Below are positions 50,435 to 58,037 of a DNA stretch of 64,000 nucleotides, in pieces. Every line of letters begins with the position of its first letter. The first letter of the stretch is position 1. The stretch is from NCBI GenBank assembly GCA_963747715.1, contig CAVVGB010000003.1, forward strand, positions 62,001-126,000, given 5' to 3'. The position numbers and the translations under genes are program-made. The notes under the pieces are model-generated. The model saw nothing but the letters and a program-made list of their open reading frames with translations. It ran no database searches and was not told the origin of the DNA. Source of the stretch: CAVVGB01 sp963747715. GTDB taxonomy: Bacteria; Actinomycetota; Thermoleophilia; Gaiellales; Gaiellaceae.

Positions 50435-50608
50435 CTAGCTCGCCCGCCTGAGCTCGGCACCCGACGCTTCGAGCTGCGCTTGGAAGAGGAACTTGTCGAT
50501 CTTCCCCTGGTAGATCGGGATCGACTCCTCGATGCAGAGCCGGATGACCTCTTGGCGGTCGATTCCTAGCTCTTTCGACAGCTCTTCAGGCGTGAGGTGA
50601 TTCGCCAC
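50435..50608 (-). CDS. 57-residue helix-turn-helix protein
   Basis: Reading the minus strand from GTG gives ANHLTPEELSKELGIDRQEV, then IRLCIEESIPIYQGKIDKFL and FQAQLEASGAELRRAS. The LTPEELSKELGIDRQEVIRL segment has the shape of an excisionase/MerR-type HTH. A good GGAAAGGAG site lies nine bases before the start. It is preceded by a hairpin with a U-tract in its leader and lies convergent to ku, nine bases from the ku stop. Likely a DNA-binding protein; target unknown. Confidence 0.7.
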   Translation of the reverse strand: MANHLTPEELSKELGIDRQEVIRLCIEESIPIYQGKIDKFLFQAQLEASGAELRRAS

Positions 50609-50629
50609 GAAGTCTCCTTTCCGGTCCGT

Positions 50630-50661
50630 AAAAAAGCCCGCCTCGTCGCCGCGAGCGGGCT
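50630..50661 (-). terminator. Hairpin with U-tract in the leader of the 57-residue HTH gene (possible attenuator)
   Basis: On the minus strand AGCCCGC...GCGGGCT forms a seven-pair stem followed by TTTTTT, ending 21 bases before the GTG. The gene further upstream (alpha/beta hydrolase) runs the other way, so there is no upstream minus-strand gene to terminate; control of the HTH gene itself is the likelier role. Confidence 0.6.
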
Positions 50662-50735
50662 AGCTGCATTCCTCCATGTGACGCGCGGGGCTCAAAGGCT
50701 CCGCGCTCCTTCCCAGTCCATGGCCACAGGATACG

Positions 50736-51659
50736 GTGTCCGGCATGCCGGAGGCAATGCTCCTTCGGGGGTTCACGGCGCACGTTGCGAAGATCCGGGG
50801 GGCCCGGACACGCTACTTCGTGGGCGGGGCGGGCGACCCGCTTATCCTCGTCCACGGGCTGGGTGGGGCCGCGGTCAACTTCGCAGAACTGGCGCCCCTG
50901 CTTGCCCGGCGCCACAAGGTCCTGATCCCCGACCTGCCCGGTCACGCCGGGTCGGGGCCCCTGGCCGAGGTCGAGGGGCTCACCTCCTACTCCGAGCACG
51001 TGGCGGCCGTCGCCGAGCGGGAGGAGATGCTCCCGGCGGCGGTGGTCGGCTACTCCATGGGCGGCGTGGTGGGCCTCAGGCTCGCCGTCACCCGGCCGGA
51101 AGCCGTGCGGGCGCTCGTCCTCGTCGCGGCCGCGGGAATCGTGTCTGCGACCCGCCGCGCCGAGATCTACCTCGGCGTCATGGGCGCGCTGCGGCCGGCA
51201 CGGGCGATGGCGCACTTCAAGGACGTCTTTGCGCGGCGACCGCGGCTTCGCCACCTCCCTTTCGCGATCTGGGGCGCCGAGCATTCACCCTCGCTGTCGC
51301 CCCGCTCCGTCCTCGGCTTTCTCGAGGACGTTTCCTCGCACAGCGACACGGGTGCCGCCGGCCGCGCGCTGGTCGAGGACGATCCCCGGCCGGATCTCGA
51401 CCGCGTTCGTTGCCCGACGCTTCTCCTGTGGGGCGCGCGCGACCGTCTCGTGCCGTTGGACGACGGGTTCGAGTACGCGCGGCGCTTGCGGGCGCCGATC
51501 AGGACGCTCCCGGCTGCGCGCCATCTGCTCGTCGGTGAGCAGCCGGCCGCCTGCGCGGCTGCGATCGACCAGTTCCTAGACGGGATTGGGAAGGTCGACG
51601 AAGTCCCACTCGAGGCCGAGCTCCTCGGCGAGCTTCGCCGACAGCGCGCGGACGCCTAG
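50736..51659 (+). CDS. Alpha/beta-hydrolase fold protein
   Basis: The 307-residue protein has HGLGGAAVNFAELAP (oxyanion region), the nucleophile elbow VGYSMGGVVGLRLA (Ser), an Asp in LLLWGARDRLVP and a His in AARHLLVGEQPA, a complete catalytic triad of the esterase/hydrolase class. The substrate is not evident. The start is GTG, or the ATG three codons later. The last 84 bases overlap the convergent NIF3 gene. Confidence 0.85.
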   Translation: MSGMPEAMLLRGFTAHVAKIRGARTRYFVGGAGDPLILVHGLGGAAVNFAELAPLLARRHKVLIPDLPGHAGSGPLAEVEGLTSYSEHVAAVAEREEMLPAAVVGYSMGGVVGLRLAVTRPEAVRALVLVAAAGIVSATRRAEIYLGVMGALRPARAMAHFKDVFARRPRLRHLPFAIWGAEHSPSLSPRSVLGFLEDVSSHSDTGAAGRALVEDDPRPDLDRVRCPTLLLWGARDRLVPLDDGFEYARRLRAPIRTLPAARHLLVGEQPAACAAAIDQFLDGIGKVDEVPLEAELLGELRRQRADA

Positions 51660-52319
51660 CGTTTCCGTCGCGTAGTGGCCGCCGGCCACGAAGTGAACTC
51701 CCGACTCCTTGGCCGCGTGCTTCGTGGGCTCGTCCGCTTCACCCGTGACGAAGCAGTCGTACCCTTGTGCGGCTGCGTCGGTGAGATAGCGGGCTGCGCC
51801 GCCGGTGAGGATGGCGACCCGCTCGATCTGCTCGGGGCCGTATGAGAAGACGAGCGGCGGGCGCCCCAGAACCTTCTCGAGGGTGGTCGCGAACTCGCTG
51901 ATGGGGACGGGCTGCTCGAGCGGGCCGCCGTAGCCCCAGTCAGTGAAGCGCGCTTCTGCTTTGACACCCAGCTCGCGCGCGAGGAGCGCGTTGTTCCCGA
52001 CCTCCGAGTGCGCGTCGAGCGCCAGGTGGTAGGCCGCAAGCGTCAGGTCGTAGTCGAAGAGCGCCTTCAGACGTCCTTTCATGACCCGGTCGACGACCCG
52101 CGAGTCGCGGTCCCAGAAGAGGCCGTGGTGGACGATGACCAGCTGGGCTCCCGCTTCGCCTGCTTTCTCGAAGAGCTCGCGCGAGGCCGACACGCCGCAG
52201 GCGATCTTTCGCACCTCCGGGGAGCCGCTGACCTGGAGCCCCATCGGCCCGTAGTCGGAGTAGGCGGCGAGGTCGAGATACTCGTTTGCAAACGCGAGGA
52301 TCTCGTCTCTGGAAGCCAT
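51576..52319 (-). CDS. NIF3-like / DUF34 dinuclear metal-binding protein
   Basis: The 247-residue protein matches the NIF3 (YbgI) family: YGPMGLQVSGSPEVRKIACGV, LVIVHHGLFW (metal ligand HH), LALDAHSEVGNNALLA, and C-terminal GEADEPTKHAAKESGVHFVAGGH (in two parts). Some members are GTP cyclohydrolase-related, but the general role is not settled. The ATG was chosen by homology; the frame is open upstream into the tRNA-Pro gene. Confidence 0.9.
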   Translation of the reverse strand: MASRDEILAFANEYLDLAAYSDYGPMGLQVSGSPEVRKIACGVSASRELFEKAGEAGAQLVIVHHGLFWDRDSRVVDRVMKGRLKALFDYDLTLAAYHLALDAHSEVGNNALLARELGVKAEARFTDWGYGGPLEQPVPISEFATTLEKVLGRPPLVFSYGPEQIERVAILTGGAARYLTDAAAQGYDCFVTGEADEPTKHAAKESGVHFVAGGHYATETLGVRALSAKLAEELGLEWDFVDLPNPV

Positions 52320-52346
52320 TTCGGAGTGAGATACCCTACGGGTGTT

Positions 52347-52420
52347 CGGGGTGTAGCGCAGCCTGGTAGCGCGCGCCGTTCGGGTCGGCGAGGTCCCCGG
52401 TTCGAATCCGGGCACCCCGA
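52347..52420 (+). tRNA. tRNA-Pro (anticodon CGG)
   Basis: Cloverleaf: acceptor CGGGGTG/CACCCCG, D arm with GCGC, anticodon stem CGCCG/CGGCG with loop TTCGGGT (anticodon CGG), T arm CCCGG-TTCGAAT-CCGGG, discriminator A. The C1-G72 pair and CGG anticodon fit bacterial tRNA-Pro. No CCA encoded. Divergent from the NIF3 gene. Confidence 0.95.
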
Positions 52421-52445
52421 TCTCGCAGTTTGGGCGGAGGTCGTA

Positions 52446-52467
52446 GGGGCGGGGCGGGCCCCGCCCC
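52446..52467. repeat. Intergenic GC palindrome
   Basis: GGGGCGGGGC and GCCCCGCCCC form a ten-pair stem around GG, bounded by CGTA and (with one bulge) TACG. It shares TAGGGGCGGGGC with the palindrome inside rplV. It lies between tRNA-Pro and the LVIVD gene and lacks a T-run. Confidence 0.6.
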
Positions 52468-52480
52468 TTACGCTGGCTAC

Positions 52481-53962
52481 CTAGTCGTCCGTTCGCTCGA
52501 GGATCCAGAGACCGGTGTTCATGTCGCTCGCGTAGACGAGACCGCTTTCCTCGTCCACGAACACGCCCCAGACCTGCGGCGTCTGGGAGAGTGTGCCTCG
52601 CTGCGACGGCTTCACCGGGTTCTGTCCGGCGGGCGGCACGAAGAACGCAACCTCTTGCGGGTCCGTCGGGTCGCTCGCGTCCACGACCCGCACGCCGTCG
52701 GAGTACCAGGAGATGTAGACGTCCGTGCCGTGGATCATCGGGTTATGGATCGTGTAGTCCCCGGATCCCGTCGGGCCACCGGTCGTCGACCTTCGGGTAC
52801 GGAACTCACCGATCTGCTCGGCCTCGGTGACAGCCGAGTCGCGGACGCCGCTGTAGTCCCAGATACGGAGATAGCCGTAGCCGGGCTCGATGCCGGGGCC
52901 GCAGTGCTTGCCGAAGTCCTCGTCGGCGCTGAACAGGAGCTCCCGCTCGTCGTCGTACATCGAGGAATGGCCGTCACCGTCTTCGTTCGCCTGGTAATCC
53001 GTGTCACCCGTGAGAACCGGGTTCGACGGATTGGTGACGTCGAGGGCGACGAAGCCGCTGTCCCAGTACGCGACGAAGGCGAGCTTGCCGTCGGCGGAGG
53101 GCTCGACGCTGTGGCCGAAGACCGCGTCCGCATCGCATCCCTGCGCCGGGCCCAAGGGGCCGCCGTTGTCGTGAATGACACCCCAGTCCGAGACGGCCAC
53201 TGGATTCTCGGGGTCGGTGACGTCGATCAGGCGGAAGTCGCCGCGCCCCAGCTCGTCCCGGAAGCCGCTCGGCGAGCCTTCCTCTTCTAGCTCGCTGGAC
53301 GGAACGCTCGCGTAGACGAACGTCTTCCCGAGGTCGTCACGATGGTTGAACTCGAGCTCGTGCATGCCTCTCGTGCAACAGCCCGTGCTGAGGAAGCCGA
53401 TCTCCTCGGGGTTCTCCGGGTCGCTGACGTTGAAGAGCATGAGCCCGCGGGGGAAGCTCTCGTTCAGTCGGGATCCACCGCAGACCTGCAGACCGACGGC
53501 GGCGATGTCCTCGCCTGCGAGCGGCCCGTACTTGGCGGTGAAGACCGTCACGTCCTCCGCCGAAGTCCCGTTCGGGTTGACCAGGCGGGAGATCATCACC
53601 GGATCTTCCGGGTCGGTCGCGTCGACCACTGCGACACCGTTTTTCGGAGGCGACGGACAGAAACGGGTCTTCGAGCCCAAGGCCCAGTCGGAGAAGCCCC
53701 AGTGGCCGATGTAGGCGTACTCCTCGTGCACCCACACGTCCGCGTTGAAGCCTCGGCCGCCGAGGTTGCTCTGCCCGACGACCTCCATGTTCAGCGCCCG
53801 GGCGGCCTTCTGGCCTCCCGTATAGGTCTTGTTCATCTGTCGGAGGAGGTGCCTTTCTTGCTTGAAGAGCTCTGTCTTGTTCGTCCGCGCCGTGAGGGCA
53901 ACGGCCGCGAACGTCAGCGCCGCAGTCGCAATGACGGCGACGCCTACCCAGGCCTTACGCAT
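52481..53962 (-). CDS. Secreted LVIVD-repeat beta-propeller protein
   Basis: The 493-residue protein has a signal anchor (MRKAWVGVAVIATAALTFAA) followed by repeated units of the form VVDATDPEDPVMIS, LFNVSDPENPEEIG, LIDVTDPENPVAVS, ALDVTNPSNPVLTG and VVDASDPTDPQEV, the hallmark of LVIVD repeats. It is likely an extracellular propeller of unknown ligand. Paired cysteines (CCTRG, CGG) could form disulfides. It is downstream of, and may be co-transcribed with, the next secreted-protein gene, although a terminator separates them. Confidence 0.85.
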   Translation of the reverse strand: MRKAWVGVAVIATAALTFAAVALTARTNKTELFKQERHLLRQMNKTYTGGQKAARALNMEVVGQSNLGGRGFNADVWVHEEYAYIGHWGFSDWALGSKTRFCPSPPKNGVAVVDATDPEDPVMISRLVNPNGTSAEDVTVFTAKYGPLAGEDIAAVGLQVCGGSRLNESFPRGLMLFNVSDPENPEEIGFLSTGCCTRGMHELEFNHRDDLGKTFVYASVPSSELEEEGSPSGFRDELGRGDFRLIDVTDPENPVAVSDWGVIHDNGGPLGPAQGCDADAVFGHSVEPSADGKLAFVAYWDSGFVALDVTNPSNPVLTGDTDYQANEDGDGHSSMYDDERELLFSADEDFGKHCGPGIEPGYGYLRIWDYSGVRDSAVTEAEQIGEFRTRRSTTGGPTGSGDYTIHNPMIHGTDVYISWYSDGVRVVDASDPTDPQEVAFFVPPAGQNPVKPSQRGTLSQTPQVWGVFVDEESGLVYASDMNTGLWILERTDD

Positions 53963-54033
53963 GTCTCCCCTTTTCCTCGCCTTTTCCCGGTCGGCCCATT
54001 CTCCGCCGTGAGGGCGGGGAGTGCAAGGAAAGG

Positions 54034-54064
54034 AAAAGTAAAGGGCGGGGCTGCGTGCCCCGCC
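54034..54064 (-). terminator. Intrinsic terminator for the 271-residue secreted protein gene
   Basis: On the minus strand GGCGGGGC-acgca-GCCCCGCC is followed by CTTTACTTTT. It lies 24 bases past the stop of the upstream secreted-protein gene. The stem resembles the GC palindromes elsewhere in the window. Confidence 0.75.
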
Positions 54065-54087
54065 TTTTGCTTCGTTCAGTTCTGCGG

Positions 54088-54904
54088 CTAATAGAAAACG
54101 TTCGGGTACAGCCGCCAGCTGGTGGCCGGCACTCCCGGGAAGATCGCGCCCAAGGCACCGACGAGGGCGAGATCGGTGGGATCGACGGTCACACCGGTCG
54201 GCAGCGCGGTCGTGAGCGACGACGCGATGCCTGTGACGCTCGCCTCTTCAGGCTCAGGACAGGGGCCGGTGCTGTGGTTGCTGTTGTCGCTCGTGCTCTC
54301 CCAGCACTTCGTCGGCGTAGTGGTGCTGGTGGTTTGCACGAGGATGTTGTCGAGGAACGTGCAGGTGCCGCCGCTCGGCCTCGGGCAGACGCCCTGATCG
54401 TTCCCCTCGTCGAACAGGATCACGAGGGAGTCGATGACCTTGCTCGCGCCGAGTCGATCTGTGATCGCACCCGCGGGGAACGTCCTCTGCTGGTAGAGCT
54501 CGCCGTTCGGCGCTTCGGCTATCGCGCCGGGAGCCATCTCCTGGCAGCCGATGAAGATCGTTCCGGGCACGTTTTGAAGACGGACGTTCCAGCGCGGCGC
54601 GCCGGCGCCGCAGTGGGAATCCAGACGGACCCACCACTCGAGCCCCGTCAACTGATTGACGGGAAGGCCGCTGATGTTCCTCACGACGGCGGCGCCTGCG
54701 ACGAACACGTTGGTCAGCGTGTCCTTCTGGAGATAAAGGGGCTTGGGCGCCGCCATTCGAGTCCGCCAGCCCTTCATTGCCCTTCCAGGAGGCGTACGAG
54801 TGCTCGCCGAAGCCAGCGGGGTGAAGCGTCAGGTTGCGGGCGAATGCCGTTGCGCTGAACGCGAGCGCCGAGACGCACGCAAGAACACAGAAGAACCACC
54901 GCAT
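54088..54904 (-). CDS. Secreted protein of unknown function (one +1 frameshift as sequenced)
   Basis: With one base removed from the CCC run near 54757 this is a 271-residue protein. It begins with a signal peptide (MRWFFCVLACVSALAFSATA) after GGAGATTGG. The mature part starts NLTLHPAGFGEHSYASWKGN and contains GLEWWVRLDSHCG, TIFIGCQEMAPG and several paired cysteines, then a Ser/Thr-rich stretch and a C-terminal SWRLYPNVFY. I recognise no family. It is upstream of the LVIVD gene on the same strand. Confidence 0.7.
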
Positions 54905-54996
54905 TTTTCCAATCTCCTCGACCCCGGGTCAGAATTCCCGCGATTACGGAAGGCAGTTGCTGCGGATACGTACGGGATTTAAGTTGTGTAGAGCTT

Positions 54997-55398
54997 CTAC
55001 ACAGCCCTGGACGAGGCGTGCACGATCGCGGTGCACTCGTTCTCGACGTACTCCATGCCGGCGCGCTCGGCTATAGCCCGCGCCTCGGGCGAAACCAGGC
55101 CGAGCTGAAGCCAGAGACCTTTGGCCCCGACGGCGGCCGCCTCCTCGGCCACGGCCGGGCAGAACTCCGTCCGGCGAAAGACGTCGACGAGGTCGATGGG
55201 CTCGTCGATCTCTGCCAGGGACGAGGCGACGGGGACGCCCAGGATCTCGGTCCGGTGAGGGCGGACCGGGATGACCCGGTAGCCTTGCTCGAGCAGGTAG
55301 CGCATCACGGAGTGGCTGGGCCGCTCGGGGCGAGGCGACGCGCCCACCAGTGCAATTGTGTGCGCCGACAACAGTATTTCGGCGGGCGTTCGGGGCAC
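54997..55398 (-). CDS. CoA-binding domain protein (YccU family)
   Basis: The 133-residue protein has the Rossmann pattern of the CoA-binding family: TIALVGASPRPERPSHSVMR, QGYRVIPVRPH, DLVDVFRRTEFCPAVAEEA, GLWLQLGLVSPEARAIAER and ENECTAIVHA. It resembles the nucleotide-binding part of succinyl-CoA synthetase alpha without the catalytic domain. Function is not known. Its start is 23 bp from the divergent nitrilase gene. Confidence 0.9.
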   Translation of the reverse strand: MPRTPAEILLSAHTIALVGASPRPERPSHSVMRYLLEQGYRVIPVRPHRTEILGVPVASSLAEIDEPIDLVDVFRRTEFCPAVAEEAAAVGAKGLWLQLGLVSPEARAIAERAGMEYVENECTAIVHASSRAV

Positions 55399-55421
55399 GC
55401 CGGCAAGGGTATCCTGAGCCC

Positions 55422-56261
55422 ATGGCCGACCTTCTCCGCGTCGCGTGCGTCCAGCTGAACGCCTCCGAATCGAAGGCCGACAACATCGAGCGCGCCGGCC
55501 TCCTGGTCGCGCGGGCCGCCGCGACGGGCGCCGACCTGATCGTCCTTCCCGAGAAGTGGAACGGCATCGGCCCTCCGGACTTCCTGCGAGCGAACGCCGA
55601 GAGCCTCGACGACGGAGAGACGGTGGAGGCGATGCGCTCGTGGGCCCGCGACCACAAGGTGACGATCGTCGGCGGGTCGATCCCCGAGCGCCGCGAGGGC
55701 CGCGACAAGCTCTCGAACACGTCCGTCGTCTTCGACCCGGACGGAGAGATCGCCGCGCTCTACCGCAAGATTCACATGTTCGACGTCGAGGTCGGCGGCC
55801 AGGTCTACCGCGAGTCCGAGAGCGAGGAGCCCGGCGAGGAAGCTTCGCGCGTCACCGACGTCGAAGGCTGGAAGCTCGGGCTGACCATCTGTTACGACCT
55901 GCGCTTCCCGGAGCTCTACCGCATCCTCGCGGTCGACGGCGCAGAGATCATCACAGTGCCCGCGGCGTTCACGCTGTTCACCGGGAAGGACCACTGGGAG
56001 CTCTTGCTGCGCGCGCGTGCCGTGGAGAACCAGTGCTACATCGTCGCGCCCAACCAGTGGGGCACGCACCGGGACGGCAAAGCGTCCTACGGCCGGTCGA
56101 CGATCGTGGATCCATGGGGCGTCGTGCTCGCGCAGGCGCCTGACGAGGACGGGATCATCGTCGCCGAGCTCGATCGCACACGGGTGGACGAAGTCCGGCG
56201 GGCCCTGCCCTCGCTCGCCAACCGCCAGCCTGCGGCGTACCGCCGGCCGGCGGAGGTTTAA
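55422..56261 (+). CDS. Carbon-nitrogen hydrolase (nitrilase superfamily, Nit2/omega-amidase-like)
   Basis: The 279-residue protein has the catalytic triad Glu in VLPEKWNG (about residue 44), Lys in LYRKIHMFDV and Cys in TICYDLRFPEL, with VAPNQWGTH and GRSTIVDPWG near the C terminus. This pattern is closest to Nit1/Nit2-type amidases that remove deaminated glutathione or omega-amides. The ATG was chosen by homology (RVACVQLNASESK). A HAD gene follows 26 bases on. Confidence 0.9.
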   Translation: MADLLRVACVQLNASESKADNIERAGLLVARAAATGADLIVLPEKWNGIGPPDFLRANAESLDDGETVEAMRSWARDHKVTIVGGSIPERREGRDKLSNTSVVFDPDGEIAALYRKIHMFDVEVGGQVYRESESEEPGEEASRVTDVEGWKLGLTICYDLRFPELYRILAVDGAEIITVPAAFTLFTGKDHWELLLRARAVENQCYIVAPNQWGTHRDGKASYGRSTIVDPWGVVLAQAPDEDGIIVAELDRTRVDEVRRALPSLANRQPAAYRRPAEV

Positions 56262-56287
56262 CCACCGCACACCGCGAACCGAAACAG

Positions 56288-57007
56288 ATGAGCATGGTGG
56301 AGGCCGTCCTCTTCGACGTGGACTTCACGATCGCCAAGCCCGGCCCGCTTCTCGGACCGGAGGGCTATCGCGCGGCCGGCGAGCGCTTCGGGCTCGTCCT
56401 CGACCCTGAGGCATACGTCACCGCGCGCGCCGCTGCGGTCGAGGATCTCCACCACCATCCCGAGCTCGACCACGACGAAGAGATCTGGGTTCGCTTCACG
56501 GAAGACATCGTGCGCGGCATGGGGGGCGAGGGGGCCGAGGTGCGCGCCGTTGCCGAGGCAATCACGGAGGGCTGGCTGCACTCGGAGAACTTCGAGCTCT
56601 ATGAGGACGCATTGCCGGTGCTCGCAGAGCTGCGCCGCTGCGGGCTCAAGATCGGACTGGTCTCGAACACGAGCCGCGACCTCGATGCGTTCATCCGTCA
56701 CTTCGAGCTCGACGTCGACGCCTGGATCGCGTCCGGCACCCACGGGAAGGTGAAGCCGAGCCCGACGATCTTCCGCGCCGTTCTCGAGCTGTTGCGGGTG
56801 GAACCGGGCGCCGCGGTCATGGTTGGCGACTCACCCGCGGACGATGTCGACGGCGCTCAGGCGATCGGGATGCGGGCGTTCCTGATCGACCGCGAGGGGC
56901 GCTTCGCCGACAGAGACGACGCGCTGCCGACGCTGCTCGCGCTCCCGGCAGCAATCGGGCTCAACTCGTCGGGAGCTAGAAGCACGGCGACGCGTCCGGC
57001 ACGGTGA
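56288..57007 (+). CDS. HAD-superfamily hydrolase with an unusual motif I
   Basis: The 239-residue protein shows HAD motifs II (GLVSNTSRDL), III (GKVKPSPTIF) and IV (VMVGDSPADDVDGAQAIG). Motif I reads FDVDFTIAKPG: both catalytic aspartates are present but the usual Gly is Phe. The cap is helical, as in REG-2/YjjG-like proteins. The substrate is unknown. It follows the nitrilase gene and overlaps the convergent gene by 32 bases. Confidence 0.85.
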   Translation: MSMVEAVLFDVDFTIAKPGPLLGPEGYRAAGERFGLVLDPEAYVTARAAAVEDLHHHPELDHDEEIWVRFTEDIVRGMGGEGAEVRAVAEAITEGWLHSENFELYEDALPVLAELRRCGLKIGLVSNTSRDLDAFIRHFELDVDAWIASGTHGKVKPSPTIFRAVLELLRVEPGAAVMVGDSPADDVDGAQAIGMRAFLIDREGRFADRDDALPTLLALPAAIGLNSSGARSTATRPAR

Positions 57008-57480
57008 GCGCGAAACCCCAGACCTCGCCGTCGTAGACGTAGAACGCAGACTGCGCCCGCGCGCCGGGCTCGACGAGCGCGTAGTAGCGGCCGCACTCGC
57101 GGCGGTCGAGCGGTCCGTACGTGCGCGCGATGTCGGCGGCGGGATCGCCGAGGAAGAGGCCCTCCGGCGTTCGCCAACCGTCCGGTTGCCAGACCGTGAA
57201 CACGTGCGAGACGCGCGAGCGCTCGAACGCGACGCCCGCGCCGTCGGGAAGGAACGGGCGGTAGTTGAAGTACCAGGTCGCGTGCTCGCAGTTGCGGCAG
57301 CGGCCGAAGCGGCCGCCCCACGTGCGCGTCACTTCGTCCTTCGTCATTCCGAGCTGCACGCCGCCGAGCGATTCACCCGGCTCGAAGAGGCCACGCTCGG
57401 GCGGCGGCGCGCCGGCAGCGCCGGCCGCCGTCAGCTGGGCGACCGCCAGAAGAAGCGGTCAAGCCAACCTTGAGCTTCAC
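56976..57480 (-). CDS. Secreted protein of unknown function (one +1 frameshift as sequenced)
   Basis: The conserved part (about 125 residues) reads LGMTKDEVTRTWGGRFGRCR, CEHATWYFNY, AFERSRVSHVFTVW and GLFLGDPAADIARTYGPLDR, resembling SmpA/BamE-like small domains (G-M-T-xxEV...WG). Removing one base near 57452 joins it to a GTG-started signal peptide, KLKVGLTALLAVAQLTAAGA. Without the correction an in-frame TGA blocks it. Corrected length is 167 residues. Paired cysteines suggest a disulfide outside the cell. No firm family. Confidence 0.6.
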
Positions 57481-57554
57481 GGGAGGAATGATGGCGACGT
57501 CGCAGGCGTTGCGGCCTGTGACACGCGCTTCGGAGGCGAGTGAAGGAGGAGACG

Positions 57555-58037
57555 GTGAACCTGTACGGGAACGAATGGGACCTCGAGCGCTCGCCGACGG
57601 GATACGGCGAGAAGCTCATGCATCTCGGCCGGCGACTCGGCGGCGAGCTGATCGGGGCGACGATGTTCGAGGTGGACCCGGGCTGGCGGAGCCTCTACCA
57701 CGTCCACCACGGAAACGAGGAGCTCGTCCTCGTCGTGGACGGCAACCCCACGGTGCGCACGGGCGGCGGGGAACGTGAGCTGAAACCGGGCGATGCCGTG
57801 CTCTTCAAGCGCGGGCTGGAGGGCGCGCACTCGATCTCGAACCGTAGCGACTCGCCAGTGCGCTTCGTGATCTTCTCGTCGATGGTGACGCCGGACGTCG
57901 TCGAGCTCCCGGAGGCGGGGATCGTCGGCGCGTTCGCAGGCGGTGTGCCGACCTCCGGACGCGACGCCGAGCTCGAGCTTTTCGTCCGGCGCGACGCCGC
58001 GCTCGGCTACTTCGACATTCCGCGCGAAGAGATCTAG
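57555..58037 (+). CDS. Cupin-domain protein
   Basis: The 160-residue protein has the cupin motif 1 in YHVHHGNEELVLVVDG (two His and Glu as metal ligands), and motif 2 around GDAVLFKRGLEGAHSISNRS. The GTG at 57555 was chosen because AAGGAGGAG lies six bases before it; an in-frame GTG five codons upstream overlaps that site. Substrate unknown. Its TAG shares CTAG with the stop of the convergent acyl-CoA dehydrogenase gene. Confidence 0.85.
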   Translation: MNLYGNEWDLERSPTGYGEKLMHLGRRLGGELIGATMFEVDPGWRSLYHVHHGNEELVLVVDGNPTVRTGGGERELKPGDAVLFKRGLEGAHSISNRSDSPVRFVIFSSMVTPDVVELPEAGIVGAFAGGVPTSGRDAELELFVRRDAALGYFDIPREEI

